DNA from: Rhodococcus sp. P1Y
Lineage (GTDB): Bacteria > Actinomycetota > Actinomycetes > Mycobacteriales > Mycobacteriaceae
Assembly (NCBI RefSeq): GCF_003641205.1
Contig: NZ_CP032762.1
Coordinates: 124,001-188,000 of the forward strand
Direction: 5' to 3'
Length of the DNA: 64,000 nucleotides
The position numbers and the translations under genes were made by a program. Below, piece by piece: positions 35,265-44,940 of the stretch. Positions within the stretch are counted from its first letter, which is position 1, and each line of letters begins with the position of its first letter. The notes beneath the pieces are model-generated. The model made no database searches and had not been told where the DNA came from. It saw only the letters and a list, made by a program, of their open reading frames with translations.

Positions 35265-37049
35265 TCACCGACTGTTCGTGGCGTCGTGCGCGTGAGCGAT
35301 GGTCAATGCTGCGTTGACCAAGGCCAAATGACTCAAGCCCTGCGGGAAGTTACCCAGAAACGATCCGTCCGAAGCATCGATCATTTCACTGTAGAGACCG
35401 ACGTCGTTCGACATCTCGACCAACTGGTCCATGAGTTCGGACGCCTCGTCGTCACGACCGACGCACGACAATGCCGTCACCCGCCAGAACGCGCACGCGA
35501 CGAAGGTCGCTTCCTCCTTGTCGACGCCGGTGTAGCGGTACAGCAGCGGACCCGATCCGAGTTCGGCGCCGAGCGCATCGATGGTCGACGACATTCGTTC
35601 GCCGCGATCGAAGTTCATCTCTGCGGCGAGCAGAACCGATGCGTCGAGACCTGTCGCGCCCGGATACGCCAGGTACGCCTGGCGTTCCGCCGACCAGCAG
35701 TTCTCCTCTACATACCGCCTGATGCGTTCACGCTCGGCGCGCCACCTGTCTGCGACGCCGGGAATCTGGCCCGCGTCGGCGAGGTGGACCGCGCAGTCCA
35801 ACGCCTGCCAACATCCCAGTTTCGAACTCGTGTAGTGCTGTTCGTCCTCGAGCTCCCAGATGCCCGCGTCGCGCCGTTGCCAGGAATCGCACGCTTCGTC
35901 GGCGATGGCGGCGAGCAGCCTGCCGGTTTCCGCATCGAGAATGTTGCCGGCTTCGACGTACAGTCGGACGATCGCGAACAGGTCACCGAAAATCCCCAGT
36001 TGCAGCTGGTTCGCGGCGGCGTTTCCGTTCACGACAGGCCCGATTCCGCGCCATCCAGGAACATCGGGTTGCTCGGTGCCACCCGGTAGCTCACCACCGA
36101 GGGTGTAGAACACGTTGACCAGCGGATCATTCGCTCGAATGACCTTCAACAACCACGCAACCGCGGCGTGCACTTCCTCTCGCACACCGAACCTGCTGAG
36201 TGCCCTGATGGTGTACGCGGTGTCGCGCACCCAGGCGTACCGGTAGTCCCAGTTCTTGCCACCCACACGATTCTCCGGCAACGATGTCGTCGCCGCGGCA
36301 GCAATCGCCCCGGAAGGACTGTGCAACAGCAGTTTCAACGCCAGAGCACTCCTGGCCACATGCTCGTTCCACGGCCCGTCGTAGTGAAATTCGTTCGACC
36401 ACACCCGCCAGTTGTCGACTGTGCGGTCGATTCCCTCGTCCACCTTCACCGGGTCCGGTAGGTGCAAGGGTTCGTTCTCCGTACCAACCAGCCCGACGAG
36501 GTGTCTCGACCCCTCACTCGTGACGAACGTGCCGTGTATCTCCTGATCCCCGACGGTGACGTCGTCGGCGCGCAGTGTTCGCACTGCCATCGTCAAGCCA
36601 TCGGCGCGAAGGACGGTGCCATGTTCGGTACCGTACGCCCACGGCGACGCTTTGCCGAGCATCGAACCCGGCGCAACTTGCCACGCCATTTCGACCGCAC
36701 CGTCGATGCCCTCGACGCGACGTCCGAGTTCGACCCACGGAAGCCTGCCCGCCACACCGGTATTGAGCGAATCCGTCACACGCACGGTCCCGGAGTCGGT
36801 GCGATATGTCGAGGTCAATACGTTCGTGCCGTCGACGAACGAGCGATCGACGGAGAAGGAACCCGTCGGTGCGAGTGCGAACGTCCCGCCGGCTTCGGCG
36901 TCGAGCAAAGCTGCGAAGGGAGGAGGCGAATCGAGATTGGGGATCGGCAACCAGTCGATACGGCCATCGAGCGCAATCAGCGCCACAGTGCGACCGTCGC
37001 CGATCGCGGCATAGTCTTCGATTGCCGCATAACCATTTTCACGACTCAT
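35265..37049 (-). CDS. Glycoside hydrolase family 15 protein (glucoamylase/trehalase-like)
   Basis: A 594-residue GH15 enzyme with an N-terminal beta-sandwich and a C-terminal alpha/alpha barrel. The barrel has NWDYRYAWVRDTAYT (266-280), the probable catalytic acid Glu399 in GIWELEDEQHY, and the second carboxylate near Glu555 (YSEMID). Actinobacterial members include trehalase (Rv2402 type) and glucoamylase-like enzymes. A role in trehalose or alpha-glucan turnover is likely. The start ATG overlaps the stop of the HAD gene upstream by 4 nt. Confidence 0.85.
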   Translation of the reverse strand: MSRENGYAAIEDYAAIGDGRTVALIALDGRIDWLPIPNLDSPPPFAALLDAEAGGTFALAPTGSFSVDRSFVDGTNVLTSTYRTDSGTVRVTDSLNTGVAGRLPWVELGRRVEGIDGAVEMAWQVAPGSMLGKASPWAYGTEHGTVLRADGLTMAVRTLRADDVTVGDQEIHGTFVTSEGSRHLVGLVGTENEPLHLPDPVKVDEGIDRTVDNWRVWSNEFHYDGPWNEHVARSALALKLLLHSPSGAIAAAATTSLPENRVGGKNWDYRYAWVRDTAYTIRALSRFGVREEVHAAVAWLLKVIRANDPLVNVFYTLGGELPGGTEQPDVPGWRGIGPVVNGNAAANQLQLGIFGDLFAIVRLYVEAGNILDAETGRLLAAIADEACDSWQRRDAGIWELEDEQHYTSSKLGCWQALDCAVHLADAGQIPGVADRWRAERERIRRYVEENCWSAERQAYLAYPGATGLDASVLLAAEMNFDRGERMSSTIDALGAELGSGPLLYRYTGVDKEEATFVACAFWRVTALSCVGRDDEASELMDQLVEMSNDVGLYSEMIDASDGSFLGNFPQGLSHLALVNAALTIAHAHDATNSR

Positions 37050-37723
37050 GCGACGCTGAGCCGCGCGATCGGGCTGTCCGCGAAGTGCTCCAGCAGATCC
37101 GCCGGGTCCTCGTACACTGCCTCGGCCCCCGCTGCACGCAGATCGGCTTCGGGGACGCCTCCGCATCGAACCGCGATGGCAGCGACTCCTACGCGCGCGG
37201 ACGCCTTCATGTCCCAGACGCTGTCGCCGATCATGACGGCGTCGCCTGCATTTACACCCGCGCGTTCCAACGCGACTTCGACGATCTCGGGGCTCGGCTT
37301 GGCTACATCGGCGTCCTCACCCGACGTCACGACCGACACGACATCCTCAACATCCAGGAGATCCCGCAAATAGGCAAGTTCCTTCTCGGGTGCCGATGTG
37401 GCCAGTACGACGGTCAAGCCTTGGTCGTTCAAGCGTTGCAGCAACTCTCGCGCTCCCGGGAGGATCTGCAACCGGTCTGTGGCCTCTTCGTAGTAGCTCG
37501 TGTGCAAGTCCTTCGCCTCCAGCGCGACCGCGCTGTCCGACGAGCCGACGAGGGTCTCCAACAGCTTGTCGCCGTCCATTCCGATGCACCGGTGGATTCG
37601 CCACGACGGGACGGTCACTCCGGCGTCGGCGAATGCCCGTGACCAGGTGTCGACGTGGATATAGTTCGAGTCCACCAGGGTGCCGTCGATATCGAAGAGA
37701 ACTGCGCCAGGAGTCGAAGTCAT
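37046..37723 (-). CDS. HAD-superfamily phosphatase (beta-phosphoglucomutase/Gph-like)
   Basis: A 225-residue HAD hydrolase with motif I FDIDGTLVDS (Asp11, Asp13), a helical cap, motif II ATSAPEKE and motifs III/IV KPSPE and MIGDSVWDM. It is probably a sugar-phosphate phosphatase. Translational overlap with the GH15 gene suggests the two act on connected sugar metabolites, for instance in trehalose or glucose-phosphate handling; this is inference. A strong terminator lies upstream, separating it from dps. Confidence 0.85.
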   Translation of the reverse strand: MTSTPGAVLFDIDGTLVDSNYIHVDTWSRAFADAGVTVPSWRIHRCIGMDGDKLLETLVGSSDSAVALEAKDLHTSYYEEATDRLQILPGARELLQRLNDQGLTVVLATSAPEKELAYLRDLLDVEDVVSVVTSGEDADVAKPSPEIVEVALERAGVNAGDAVMIGDSVWDMKASARVGVAAIAVRCGGVPEADLRAAGAEAVYEDPADLLEHFADSPIARLSVA

Positions 37724-37774
37724 GCCGGTCGGCTACCCGCCCTACCAGCGCGTGAAACACAAGGTGCTCGACAC

Positions 37775-37812
37775 GAAAAGGGTCACCTCCCAGCTGGGAG
37801 GTGACCCTTTTC
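37775..37812 (-). terminator. Intrinsic terminator of the dps transcript
   Basis: A perfect palindrome, GAAAAGGGTCACCTCCCA with its complement, has 18-bp arms around GC. The minus strand ends in CCCTTTTC, so it can terminate dps transcription. The plus strand also has a T-run, but no gene enters from the left. Confidence 0.8.
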
Positions 37813-37825
37813 ACGTGCAGATGGT

Positions 37826-38299
37826 TCAGTCGATCTGAGCCTGCCACATCCAGTGCAGCTGCTCGAGACGCGCGGTGATGGCGATCAGGAGATCCTGTGT
37901 CACCGGATCGGCAGCCTCAGTGTCCGCGATACGAGCGCGCAGACGGTCGACGACGGCAGCGATATTGTCGACGATGGCGGCAGTGACCTGCTCATCCTTC
38001 GTCCATCCGTCGCCGAATCCCTTCGTGCTCGCCGTTGCGGAGACGGTTGCAGCCCGACCATCCGGGCTCACACCGATGGCCGTGGCTCGCTCGGCGGCCT
38101 GATCGGTGAACTCTCGTGCGGCGGTGACCAGTTCGTCGAGAGCCAGGTGGACCGATCGGAAATTTCTTCCGATGACGTTCCAGTGCGCCTGCTTCGCGAT
38201 CAACGAGAGATCGATCAGGTCGACCACAGTGCCCTGCAGGGCATCTCCGGCGATCTTCTGTTGCCCTGCATCGAGCGTGCTGGTGATGGGGTTGGTCAT
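37826..38299 (-). CDS. dps: Dps-family ferritin-like DNA-protection protein
   Basis: A 157-residue Dps protein. The ferroxidase residues lie in KQAHWN (His39) and HLALDEL (His51, Asp55), with the partner acidic residues in REFTDQAAER. It stores iron and protects DNA from peroxide-driven damage as a 12-mer. GGAGG lies before the ATG. It is the third gene of the leftward fur-catalase-dps cluster, 87 bp after the catalase gene, which fits a common peroxide/iron response. Confidence 0.92.
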   Translation of the reverse strand: MTNPITSTLDAGQQKIAGDALQGTVVDLIDLSLIAKQAHWNVIGRNFRSVHLALDELVTAAREFTDQAAERATAIGVSPDGRAATVSATASTKGFGDGWTKDEQVTAAIVDNIAAVVDRLRARIADTEAADPVTQDLLIAITARLEQLHWMWQAQID

Positions 38300-38386
38300 G
38301 TCTCGTACCTCCTTCGGCTGTGCTTCGAAAGATTCAACGACACACCCGGCCGCAGTGTTCCGTGCGGCCGGGTGATGTGCCTCGCG

Positions 38387-39904
38387 TCAGACCTCTTCGG
38401 CTTCGTCACCGGGAGTGGTCGGAGACTGACTCGTCGTGGGAGCGGTGTTGCCCTGCCCTGCCCTGACGCCTTCTTCGACCTTCTTGCCGAGGTCGGCGTC
38501 GACATTGGTCCAGTACTCGAAGACCCGCTGCAGCACCGGCTCGGTGACACCGTTCAGTGCATGCCCGACGATGTTGCCTACCAGGCGCTCTCGCTGATCG
38601 TCGTCCATGACCTCCCGGACGAGGATCCCTGCCTGGACGAAATCGCCGTCCTCGGGGTGCTCGATGTATCCGGTGCGCACGAAGCGAGGCTCGAAGTCCC
38701 AAGACCCGTCGTCACCGTATTTCGCGGTGTCCGCATGCGGGCCGCCGTAGGAGTTGGGTGCATACACCGGCGTGCTCGGCGAGTTGTACGCGTATCGCAT
38801 CGAACCGTCTTTGGAGTACGAGTTGACCTGAGCCTTGGGCGCATTGACCGGAAGCTGTGCGTAGTTGGCACCGATCCGGTAGCGATGTGCGTCCGCGTAC
38901 GAGAAGATGCGGCCGAGCAGCATCTTGTCGGGGCTCGCACCGATTCCGGGCACGAGGTTCGACGGCTCGAACGAGCTCTGCTCGATCTGGGCGTGGAAGT
39001 TCTCGGGATTGCGGTTCAGGGTCAGCTTTCCGACCTTGATCTTGGGGTAATCCGTCTGAGACCAGACCTTGGTGAGATCGAACGGGTTGTACCTGTAGTT
39101 CTCTGCCTCGTCGTACGGCATGACCTGGATGTAGAAGTCCCAGCTCGGGAAGTCGCCCTCGGAAATCGACCCGAACAGATCCTGGCGATGATGATCGGGC
39201 GAGGTGCCCGCGAGCTCGTCGGCTTTCTGCTGCGTCAGGAAATCGATGCCCTGGTTAGTCTTGAAGTGGAACTTGACCCAGGACCGCTCGCCTGCGTCGT
39301 TGATGAATTGGTATGTGTGCGAGCCGAATCCGTCCATGTGACGGTAGCTCTTCGGGATCCCTCGATCGCCCATCAGCCACGTCACCTGGTGTGCGGATTC
39401 GGGGGAGAGAGTCCAGAAGTCCCACTGCATGTTGTGGTCGCGCAAGCCGGAGTCGGGCATGCGCTTCTGACTGCGGATGAAGTCCTGGAACTTGATGGGG
39501 TCCTTGACGAAGAAGATCGGCGTGTTGTTGCCGACCAGATCCCAGTTTCCTTCGGTCGTGTAGAACTTCAGCGAGAACCCGCGCGGGTCGCGCCAGGTGT
39601 CCGGGCTTCCCTGCTCGCCTGCGACGGTCGAGAAGCGCGCAAGAGCTTCGGTCTTGACGCCCTTCTGCAGAGCAGCAGCCTTCGTGTACTTGGAGATGTC
39701 CTCGGTGATCTCGAGGACGCCGAATGCACCTGCACCCTTGGCGTGCACAACACGCTCCGGGACACGCTCACGGTTGAACTGCGCCATCTTCTCGATGAGG
39801 TAATGGTCGTGGAGCAGGATCGGGCCTTGAGTTCCCGCGGTCAGCGACTGATCGTCACTGGGTACGGGGATTCCGGAGTTACTGGTGGTGGCGGGCTCGG
39901 TCAT
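38387..39904 (-). CDS. katA: Haem catalase (clade 3, KatA type)
   Basis: A 505-residue monofunctional catalase. Distal His54 ([10 protein letters not shown]) and Asn127 ([10 protein letters not shown]) form the active site, and the proximal haem ligand is Tyr336 ([14 protein letters not shown]). It degrades hydrogen peroxide in the cytoplasm. ATG at 39904 has AGGAGG upstream. It lies 74 bp from a Fur-family gene, the usual arrangement of a furA-catalase pair, and Dps follows. Symbol katA reflects family type; strain naming may differ. Confidence 0.93.
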   Translation of the reverse strand: MTEPATTSNSGIPVPSDDQSLTAGTQGPILLHDHYLIEKMAQFNRERVPERVVHAKGAGAFGVLEITEDISKYTKAAALQKGVKTEALARFSTVAGEQGSPDTWRDPRGFSLKFYTTEGNWDLVGNNTPIFFVKDPIKFQDFIRSQKRMPDSGLRDHNMQWDFWTLSPESAHQVTWLMGDRGIPKSYRHMDGFGSHTYQFINDAGERSWVKFHFKTNQGIDFLTQQKADELAGTSPDHHRQDLFGSISEGDFPSWDFYIQVMPYDEAENYRYNPFDLTKVWSQTDYPKIKVGKLTLNRNPENFHAQIEQSSFEPSNLVPGIGASPDKMLLGRIFSYADAHRYRIGANYAQLPVNAPKAQVNSYSKDGSMRYAYNSPSTPVYAPNSYGGPHADTAKYGDDGSWDFEPRFVRTGYIEHPEDGDFVQAGILVREVMDDDQRERLVGNIVGHALNGVTEPVLQRVFEYWTNVDADLGKKVEEGVRAGQGNTAPTTSQSPTTPGDEAEEV

Positions 39905-39978
39905 GTGCAAAGCCTCCTGAATTTTATGTGGTCGCCTTCCGAGGGGCTGACTCGGAAGACGTGTCTCTTGGTAGATGC

Positions 39979-40449
39979 TCAGTGGGCAGATATAGCCGGA
40001 ACCGGCGCGGCTGAACCGTCCTGCGTAGCGCAGTCGGGGCAGACACCCCAGAACACGACCTCGGCTTCCTCGACGATGAATCCTCTGGACTCCGACGGGT
40101 CGAGGCACGGCGACGCGCCGACGACACAATCGACGTCGACCACTGTGCTGCATCGACGGCACACCAGGTGATGGTGATTGTCGCCGATCCGGGTTTCGTA
40201 CAGTGCGGGTGAACCAGCAGGTTCGATGCGGCGCAGCAGACCAGCGCCTACGCACGCGCGTAGAACGTCGTACACGGCCTGCGTGGATACGGACCCGACA
40301 TCGGCTCTGACCGCCGCTGCCACGTCGTCGGCATCCGAATGAGGCCGGGCTGCGACCGCATTCAGTACCGCGACGCGCGGACTCGTGACGCGCAGACCTA
40401 CCGAGCGCAAGAGCGCTACCGGGTCTGTCGTCAGGTCGTCTGCGGGCAT
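39979..40449 (-). CDS. furA: Fur-family regulator (FurA/PerR type)
   Basis: A 156-residue Fur-family repressor with an N-terminal winged helix ([11 protein letters not shown]), the regulatory metal motif HHHLVCRRC (92-100) and structural zinc cysteines Cys97/Cys100 and Cys137/Cys140. It is adjacent to catalase and dps, as FurA is to katG or katA in actinobacteria, and should repress the cluster until oxidised. A palindrome overlapping its own -35 region (40465-40491) suggests autoregulation. Confidence 0.88.
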   Translation of the reverse strand: MPADDLTTDPVALLRSVGLRVTSPRVAVLNAVAARPHSDADDVAAAVRADVGSVSTQAVYDVLRACVGAGLLRRIEPAGSPALYETRIGDNHHHLVCRRCSTVVDVDCVVGASPCLDPSESRGFIVEEAEVVFWGVCPDCATQDGSAAPVPAISAH

Positions 40450-40456
40450 GAATTCG

Positions 40457-40491
40457 AGTATGCCCCTTTTCTGGAGTAAGTCAAGAAAAGG
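40457..40491 (-). promoter_or_regulatory. furA promoter with overlapping palindromic operator
   Basis: The minus strand has TTGACT (40484-40479), a 16-nt spacer and CATACT (40462-40457). CCTTTTCT (40465-40472) and AGAAAAGG (40484-40491) form a perfect 8-bp inverted repeat with an 11-nt spacer across the -35 region. It is AT-rich as expected for a FurA box. The start codon is only eight nt after the -10 box. Confidence 0.55.
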
Positions 40492-40499
40492 AACCCTAA

Positions 40500-41156
40500 T
40501 TACACCTCGACATCACTGACCAGCACCGCAGGCCCGGTTGCCATCTTCCCGGAGACGATTTGCAGGCCGAAATGCGTACCCGGACGAAGCCACGACGTCA
40601 GCGACGGGCCGTGCGCGTCGACCTTCACACGGGCAAGCCGCGCCTTGCCCGTCAGTTTCGCGCCGGCCAGAGCCAGTTCCTCGTCGACCGGTTGAGCGAA
40701 CCCGAGAGCGCCCTTGATCGGAAACGCAGGACCGATCCCCTTCGCGTCGGCGTGCACCGCCCATCCGTCTCCCGATGCCGACGACGATCCGAGCACGTCT
40801 CCGCCGAAATCGGCGAGCACCTTCGGTAGGTTCCAATGCGTCCTGCCGCCGTGAACGGAGACATCGGAGTCGACGGCGATGAACGGGACCGACATCCTCG
40901 GCAGCGCACCTAGCCCGTTGCCGGGCCGACGCAGAACCGGGCTGGCCAGGATCTCGCGGTACGGACCGACCGGTGAGCTCAGATAGTCGACGACCATCAC
41001 CAGCGTCACGGGCACACTCTTCTGAGGGAGAAGGGCGCGTCCCTCGGACGTTGCGCGATGCCACCAGATCGTGGCTCGCACATCCGCCGGCCACGGCGGC
41101 GGAGGGCTCTCCGGCCAGTCGGTGCGCTCGGACTCCGATTCACTCACGCTCCACAT
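40500..41156 (-). CDS. Acetoacetate-decarboxylase-fold protein
   Basis: A 218-residue protein of the acetoacetate decarboxylase (ADC) beta-barrel family. It has SSPVGPYREILASPV and DVSVHGGRTHWNLPKVLADF. It lacks an obvious catalytic Lys pair, and many ADC-like proteins in actinobacteria have no proven decarboxylase activity. It is the last gene of the TetR-BVMO-GMC-ADC operon, three bp after the GMC stop, so it may handle a keto product of that pathway. Function is tentative. Confidence 0.7.
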   Translation of the reverse strand: MWSVSESESERTDWPESPPPPWPADVRATIWWHRATSEGRALLPQKSVPVTLVMVVDYLSSPVGPYREILASPVLRRPGNGLGALPRMSVPFIAVDSDVSVHGGRTHWNLPKVLADFGGDVLGSSSASGDGWAVHADAKGIGPAFPIKGALGFAQPVDEELALAGAKLTGKARLARVKVDAHGPSLTSWLRPGTHFGLQIVSGKMATGPAVLVSDVEV

Positions 41157-41159
41157 GCG

Positions 41160-42848
41160 TCAGGCTCCCTTCACGGTGAGGGGCAGCCGCAAGGCTCCGG
41201 GCGCTGCCGCGGGAACCACTGGCCGACGGGGTTGCGTCGGCATGATCTCGCGATAGTTCTCACCCAGAGTCGCGCGCTTGTCCTGCTCCCCCTTGTTCGG
41301 CCACAGCGCCAATGCGCGCTCGGCCTGAGCGGTGATGGTCAACGACGGATTGACGCCGAGGTTGGCGCTCACCGCAGAGCCGTCGACGACGTGCAGACCT
41401 TCGTGACCGTAGACCCGGTGATACGCGTCGACGACGCCCGACTCGGGGGAATCCCCGATGGCGCATCCGCCCAGAAAATGGGCCGTCATCGGGATGTTGA
41501 CGATCTCCGCCATGGAACCGCCCGGGTCACCGCCGATCTTGTCGGCCAGCAACCGGATTGCTTCGTGCCCCTGCGGGATCCACTGAGGTGGTGGGTCGCC
41601 CTGTCCGGGACGGCTCGTCAGCCGCCGCCCGAAGAAGCCCTTCTTCGAGCCGAGTTCGAGCGAATTGTCGTCGGTCTGCATGACGAGAGCGATGACAGTC
41701 CGCTCGGACCATCTACGCACCGACAAACTACGCACGGCGGCTCCTGGATGCCGAAGCGCGACGCCGAGCGTCTTGAGAATTCGAGGCGTCTTACCGCCGC
41801 CGTCGCTCAAGACTGTCTGCAGCAGCCCTATCGCGTTGCTGCCCTTGCCGTATCGAACCGGCTCGATGTGGGTGTGATCGTCGGGATGGAACGACGAAGT
41901 GATCGCGACGCCTTCGGTGTAGTCGATCTCGCGTCCGCGGGCGGTGGCAGCGAGCACCGCCTCGGAGTTGGTGCGGACGAGGCTCCCGATTCGGTTCGAC
42001 AGTCCCGGTAGTCGACCTGTCTCCTTCATCGCAAGAAGCAACTTCTGCGTGCCGTAGGTTCCGGCGGCGAAGACCACCTGATCGGCCGTCAGGACGGACT
42101 CGGTTCGCCTGAGTTTGCCGCCCGTCCGCCGAGTCACCACCTCGTAACCGCCACCTGATCGCGGCCTGACCTCGGTGACTGTGGTGAGCGGAAGAACCTC
42201 TGCCCCAGCTTGTTCGGCGAGGTACAGGTAGTTCTTGACGAGTGTGTTCTTGGCACCGACACGACATCCTGTCATGCATGATCCACATTCGGTGCAGCCG
42301 GTACGCTCCGGGCCGACTCCTCCGAAGAACGGGTCGGCCGATTGCTTGCCAGGGGTCCCGAAGAACACTCCGACCGGTGTGCTCGTGAAGGTGTCGCCGA
42401 CGCCCATGTCCTCGGCGACTTCCTTCATGACCTTGTCCGACGGGGTGATCGTCGGATTGGTCTCGACGCCCAGCATGCGCTTCGCCTGGTCGTAGTACGG
42501 TCCAAGCTCCCGATGCCAGTCGGTGATGTGGCCCCATTGCGGGTCCTCGAAGAACCGCTTCGGGGGTTGGTAGAGCGTGTTCGCGTAGTTGAGCGATCCA
42601 CCGCCCACGCCTGCGCCCGCCATCACGAGGACGTCGGGAAGCAGGTGGATGCGTTGCACGCCATAGCATCCGATGGCCGGGGCCCAGAGGTACTTGCGGA
42701 GCCGCCAACTCGTCTTCGGAAGCTCGTCGTCGGCGAAGCGTCGCCCGGATTCGAGAACGCCGACGCGGTAGCCCTTCTCGGTCGCTCGAAGCGCAGCCAC
42801 GCTTCCGCCGAAGCCTGATCCGATGACGAGAACGTCGTAGTCGCTCAT
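41160..42848 (-). CDS. GMC-family oxidoreductase, ChoD-like cholesterol oxidase homologue
   Basis: A 562-residue FAD enzyme with the dinucleotide motif VIGSGFGGS (8-16) and the GMC core GAGVGGGSLNYAN. The C-terminal HFLGGCAIG and NLGVNPSLTITAQAERA segments are also present. It closely resembles mycobacterial ChoD (Rv3409c) in pattern. Cys185, Cys188, Cys191 and Cys195 form a ferredoxin-like C-x2-C-x2-C-x3-C cluster inside the insert region. Likely substrate is a sterol or other bulky alcohol. Its ATG overlaps the monooxygenase stop by 4 nt. ATG 42848 is used; upstream extension is shadow. Confidence 0.85.
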   Translation of the reverse strand: MSDYDVLVIGSGFGGSVAALRATEKGYRVGVLESGRRFADDELPKTSWRLRKYLWAPAIGCYGVQRIHLLPDVLVMAGAGVGGGSLNYANTLYQPPKRFFEDPQWGHITDWHRELGPYYDQAKRMLGVETNPTITPSDKVMKEVAEDMGVGDTFTSTPVGVFFGTPGKQSADPFFGGVGPERTGCTECGSCMTGCRVGAKNTLVKNYLYLAEQAGAEVLPLTTVTEVRPRSGGGYEVVTRRTGGKLRRTESVLTADQVVFAAGTYGTQKLLLAMKETGRLPGLSNRIGSLVRTNSEAVLAATARGREIDYTEGVAITSSFHPDDHTHIEPVRYGKGSNAIGLLQTVLSDGGGKTPRILKTLGVALRHPGAAVRSLSVRRWSERTVIALVMQTDDNSLELGSKKGFFGRRLTSRPGQGDPPPQWIPQGHEAIRLLADKIGGDPGGSMAEIVNIPMTAHFLGGCAIGDSPESGVVDAYHRVYGHEGLHVVDGSAVSANLGVNPSLTITAQAERALALWPNKGEQDKRATLGENYREIMPTQPRRPVVPAAAPGALRLPLTVKGA

Positions 42849-44335
42849 ACCTGCTGACCTTCCTTGGCCGGTACACCCGTGTACTGAGACATGTCGAATG
42901 TGCGGGTCGAATTGCGGAACCGGAACGTGTACGTCGGCCACATCACCGGGTTCTTTCCTTCCGAGTCCAGATACCAGCTGGAACATCCGCCGGTGTTCCA
43001 GACCGTTCCGTCGAGTGAGTCGTGAATCCATGAGTTGTACTGTCGCTGCGCATGTTCGGTCACCTCGACGGACGCCAACCTGCGCTCCTCCAACTGTGCG
43101 AGCGCGGAGACGACATAGTTGGCCTGGGATTCGAGCATGTACACGATGGAACTGTGTCCGAGGTTGGTATTGGGTCCGTACATCAGGAACAGATTCGGGA
43201 ATCCGTGCACCGTCGTGCCTTTGAATGCGTTCGGGCTTCCCGCCCAGTGCTCGGCAAGCGTCCTACCGTCGGTACCGACGAGCGCATGCGAGACCGGCGG
43301 CTCGGTCGGAGTGAACCCCGTTGCGAAGATGATGGTGTCCACCTGGTGAGCGTTTCCGTCGGCGTCGATCACCGAGTTCTCGGTGATCTCCGTGAGTCCG
43401 CTTGCCACGAGGTCGACATCGTCGCGGTCGAGCGTCTTCAGCCAGTCGTTGGACAGCAGCATGCGCTTGCATCCGAGCATGAAGTCCGGCATGAGAGCGG
43501 CGCGCTTGGCCGGATTCTTCACCTGTCGCCGCAGATGAACCTTGGCGACGTTGGTCACGAGCGGTAGGACCTTCGGGTGGTGAGCCAGCGCAGTCACATA
43601 GGCCTCGCGGTAACCGTAGATGACTCCTCGAACGGCCTTCTGACTGGCGGGGAATCGTCGGTACAACGCTTTCTCGATGCGTCCGAGGGTTCGGTCCAGC
43701 CGCGGCACCACCCACGCCGGGGTGCGTTGGAACACCGTGAGCCGAGCGGTGCGGTCTGCAATTTCGGGGACGAACTGCACCGCCGAGGCACCGGTGCCGA
43801 TGACCGCGACTCGCTCGCCGGTGAGGTCGTGGTCGTGGTTCCAGGTGGCCGAGTGGAACATGGTCCCGGCGAACTTCTCCACCCCCGGAACCTGCGGGAA
43901 CTTGGGCGTCGACAACGCACCCGTGGCGGCGACGACCACGTCGGCCGTCACGCTGCCCTTCGAAGTCTCGACGTTCCAGACCGACCTCACCCCGTCCCAG
44001 GTGGCACCGGTCAATTCGCAGTCGGTGACGATGCGGTCACGCAGGCCGCTCTTGTCGACCACGCCCCGCAGGTATCGGTAGATCTCCGGTTGCCGCGCGA
44101 ACGTGTGCGTCCAGTCGGGGCTTGGTGCGAACGAGAACGAATACAGGGACGTCGGCACGTCACAGGCGCAGCCGGGGTACGTGTTGTCGCGCCAGGTTCC
44201 GCCGACGTCGCCGGCTCGTTCGATGATGACCACGTCGGCGCCGGGGTCCTCGTCGAGAATTCTCGATGCCGCCGCGATTCCGGCGAACCCTGCGCCGACG
44301 ACGAGCACTCGGACGGACTCCGGGAGGTTCACCAT
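42845..44335 (-). CDS. Flavin-containing monooxygenase, Baeyer-Villiger type
   Basis: A 496-residue class B flavoprotein monooxygenase. The FAD motif GAGFAG lies at 14-19, the second Rossmann motif is GTGASA, and the BVMO fingerprint FAGTMFHSATWN (155-166) fits FxGxxxHxxxW(P/D) except for the final Asn. It should insert oxygen next to a ketone or oxidise a soft heteroatom. ATG at 44335; a GTG one codon later overlaps the TetR stop. It is coexpressed with a GMC oxidase and an ADC-like protein, which suggests alcohol-to-ketone-to-ester chemistry. Confidence 0.87.
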   Translation of the reverse strand: MVNLPESVRVLVVGAGFAGIAAASRILDEDPGADVVIIERAGDVGGTWRDNTYPGCACDVPTSLYSFSFAPSPDWTHTFARQPEIYRYLRGVVDKSGLRDRIVTDCELTGATWDGVRSVWNVETSKGSVTADVVVAATGALSTPKFPQVPGVEKFAGTMFHSATWNHDHDLTGERVAVIGTGASAVQFVPEIADRTARLTVFQRTPAWVVPRLDRTLGRIEKALYRRFPASQKAVRGVIYGYREAYVTALAHHPKVLPLVTNVAKVHLRRQVKNPAKRAALMPDFMLGCKRMLLSNDWLKTLDRDDVDLVASGLTEITENSVIDADGNAHQVDTIIFATGFTPTEPPVSHALVGTDGRTLAEHWAGSPNAFKGTTVHGFPNLFLMYGPNTNLGHSSIVYMLESQANYVVSALAQLEERRLASVEVTEHAQRQYNSWIHDSLDGTVWNTGGCSSWYLDSEGKNPVMWPTYTFRFRNSTRTFDMSQYTGVPAKEGQQV

Positions 44336-44910
44336 TCCAACACCTTCGCTTCCCATGCCGGCAACAGCCGGTTTCGTAGTTCGACGTCTGCTTCCGGCGT
44401 TCTGAACAACGCGGACACTGCGAGTCCGCGTGCGAGTTCGACGGATAGTTCGATGGATTCGGCGGACATCCGACTGCCCATGATGGCCGTGGCTCCGCCC
44501 ATGATTGCCTCGGATATGCGTCGTTCGAGAGGGACCATCGCCTCGTGCAACGCCGGGTCCGTTCGGGCGGCCACCCATAGTTCGAGCGCCGCGTAGAACA
44601 GTGGCCCCGAGAATCCCTCGATGAGTACCTCGACCCCTCGTTCAGGATCGGGGTTGGTAGCCAGAATCTCTTCGAGGCGCCGGTCCACCAGGTGCGCGAC
44701 AGCCGCAGTCACCAGAGCTTCCTTCGTCGGAAAGTGGTGGAGCTGAGCGCCGCGCGACACCCCGGCACGGCGAGCGATCTCCTGGGTACTCGTTTTGGCG
44801 AAACCGAGCTCGACCAGGCATTCGATCGCCGCATTCAGCAGTTTGGCCTGCGTACCTGCCGTTCGTTCGGCTTGCGTACGCCGCTCGGGGGCATCAGTGC
44901 TCTGGGTCAC
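44329..44910 (-). CDS. TetR-family regulator of the monooxygenase operon
   Basis: A 193-residue TetR repressor with HTH TSTQEIARRAGVSRGAQLHHFPTKEALV (about 40-67) and a helical ligand domain. It is first in the operon and overlaps the monooxygenase gene, so it very likely controls its own operon. Start GTG at 44910 with TAGTCT exactly seven nt upstream suggests a leaderless mRNA. A 12-bp palindrome CAGTC-CA-GACTG (44941-44952) about 20 bp upstream of the -10 box is a candidate operator. Confidence 0.85.
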   Translation of the reverse strand: MTQSTDAPERRTQAERTAGTQAKLLNAAIECLVELGFAKTSTQEIARRAGVSRGAQLHHFPTKEALVTAAVAHLVDRRLEEILATNPDPERGVEVLIEGFSGPLFYAALELWVAARTDPALHEAMVPLERRISEAIMGGATAIMGSRMSAESIELSVELARGLAVSALFRTPEADVELRNRLLPAWEAKVLEW

Positions 44911-44940
44911 AGAAGCGAGACTATCGCGAATTCAACAAAC

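Noticed and set aside
37853..40171. 772-residue plus-strand frame opposite dps and catalase
   Set aside because: It is the antisense shadow of two clear genes, has no family features, and codon composition follows the real genes on the other strand.
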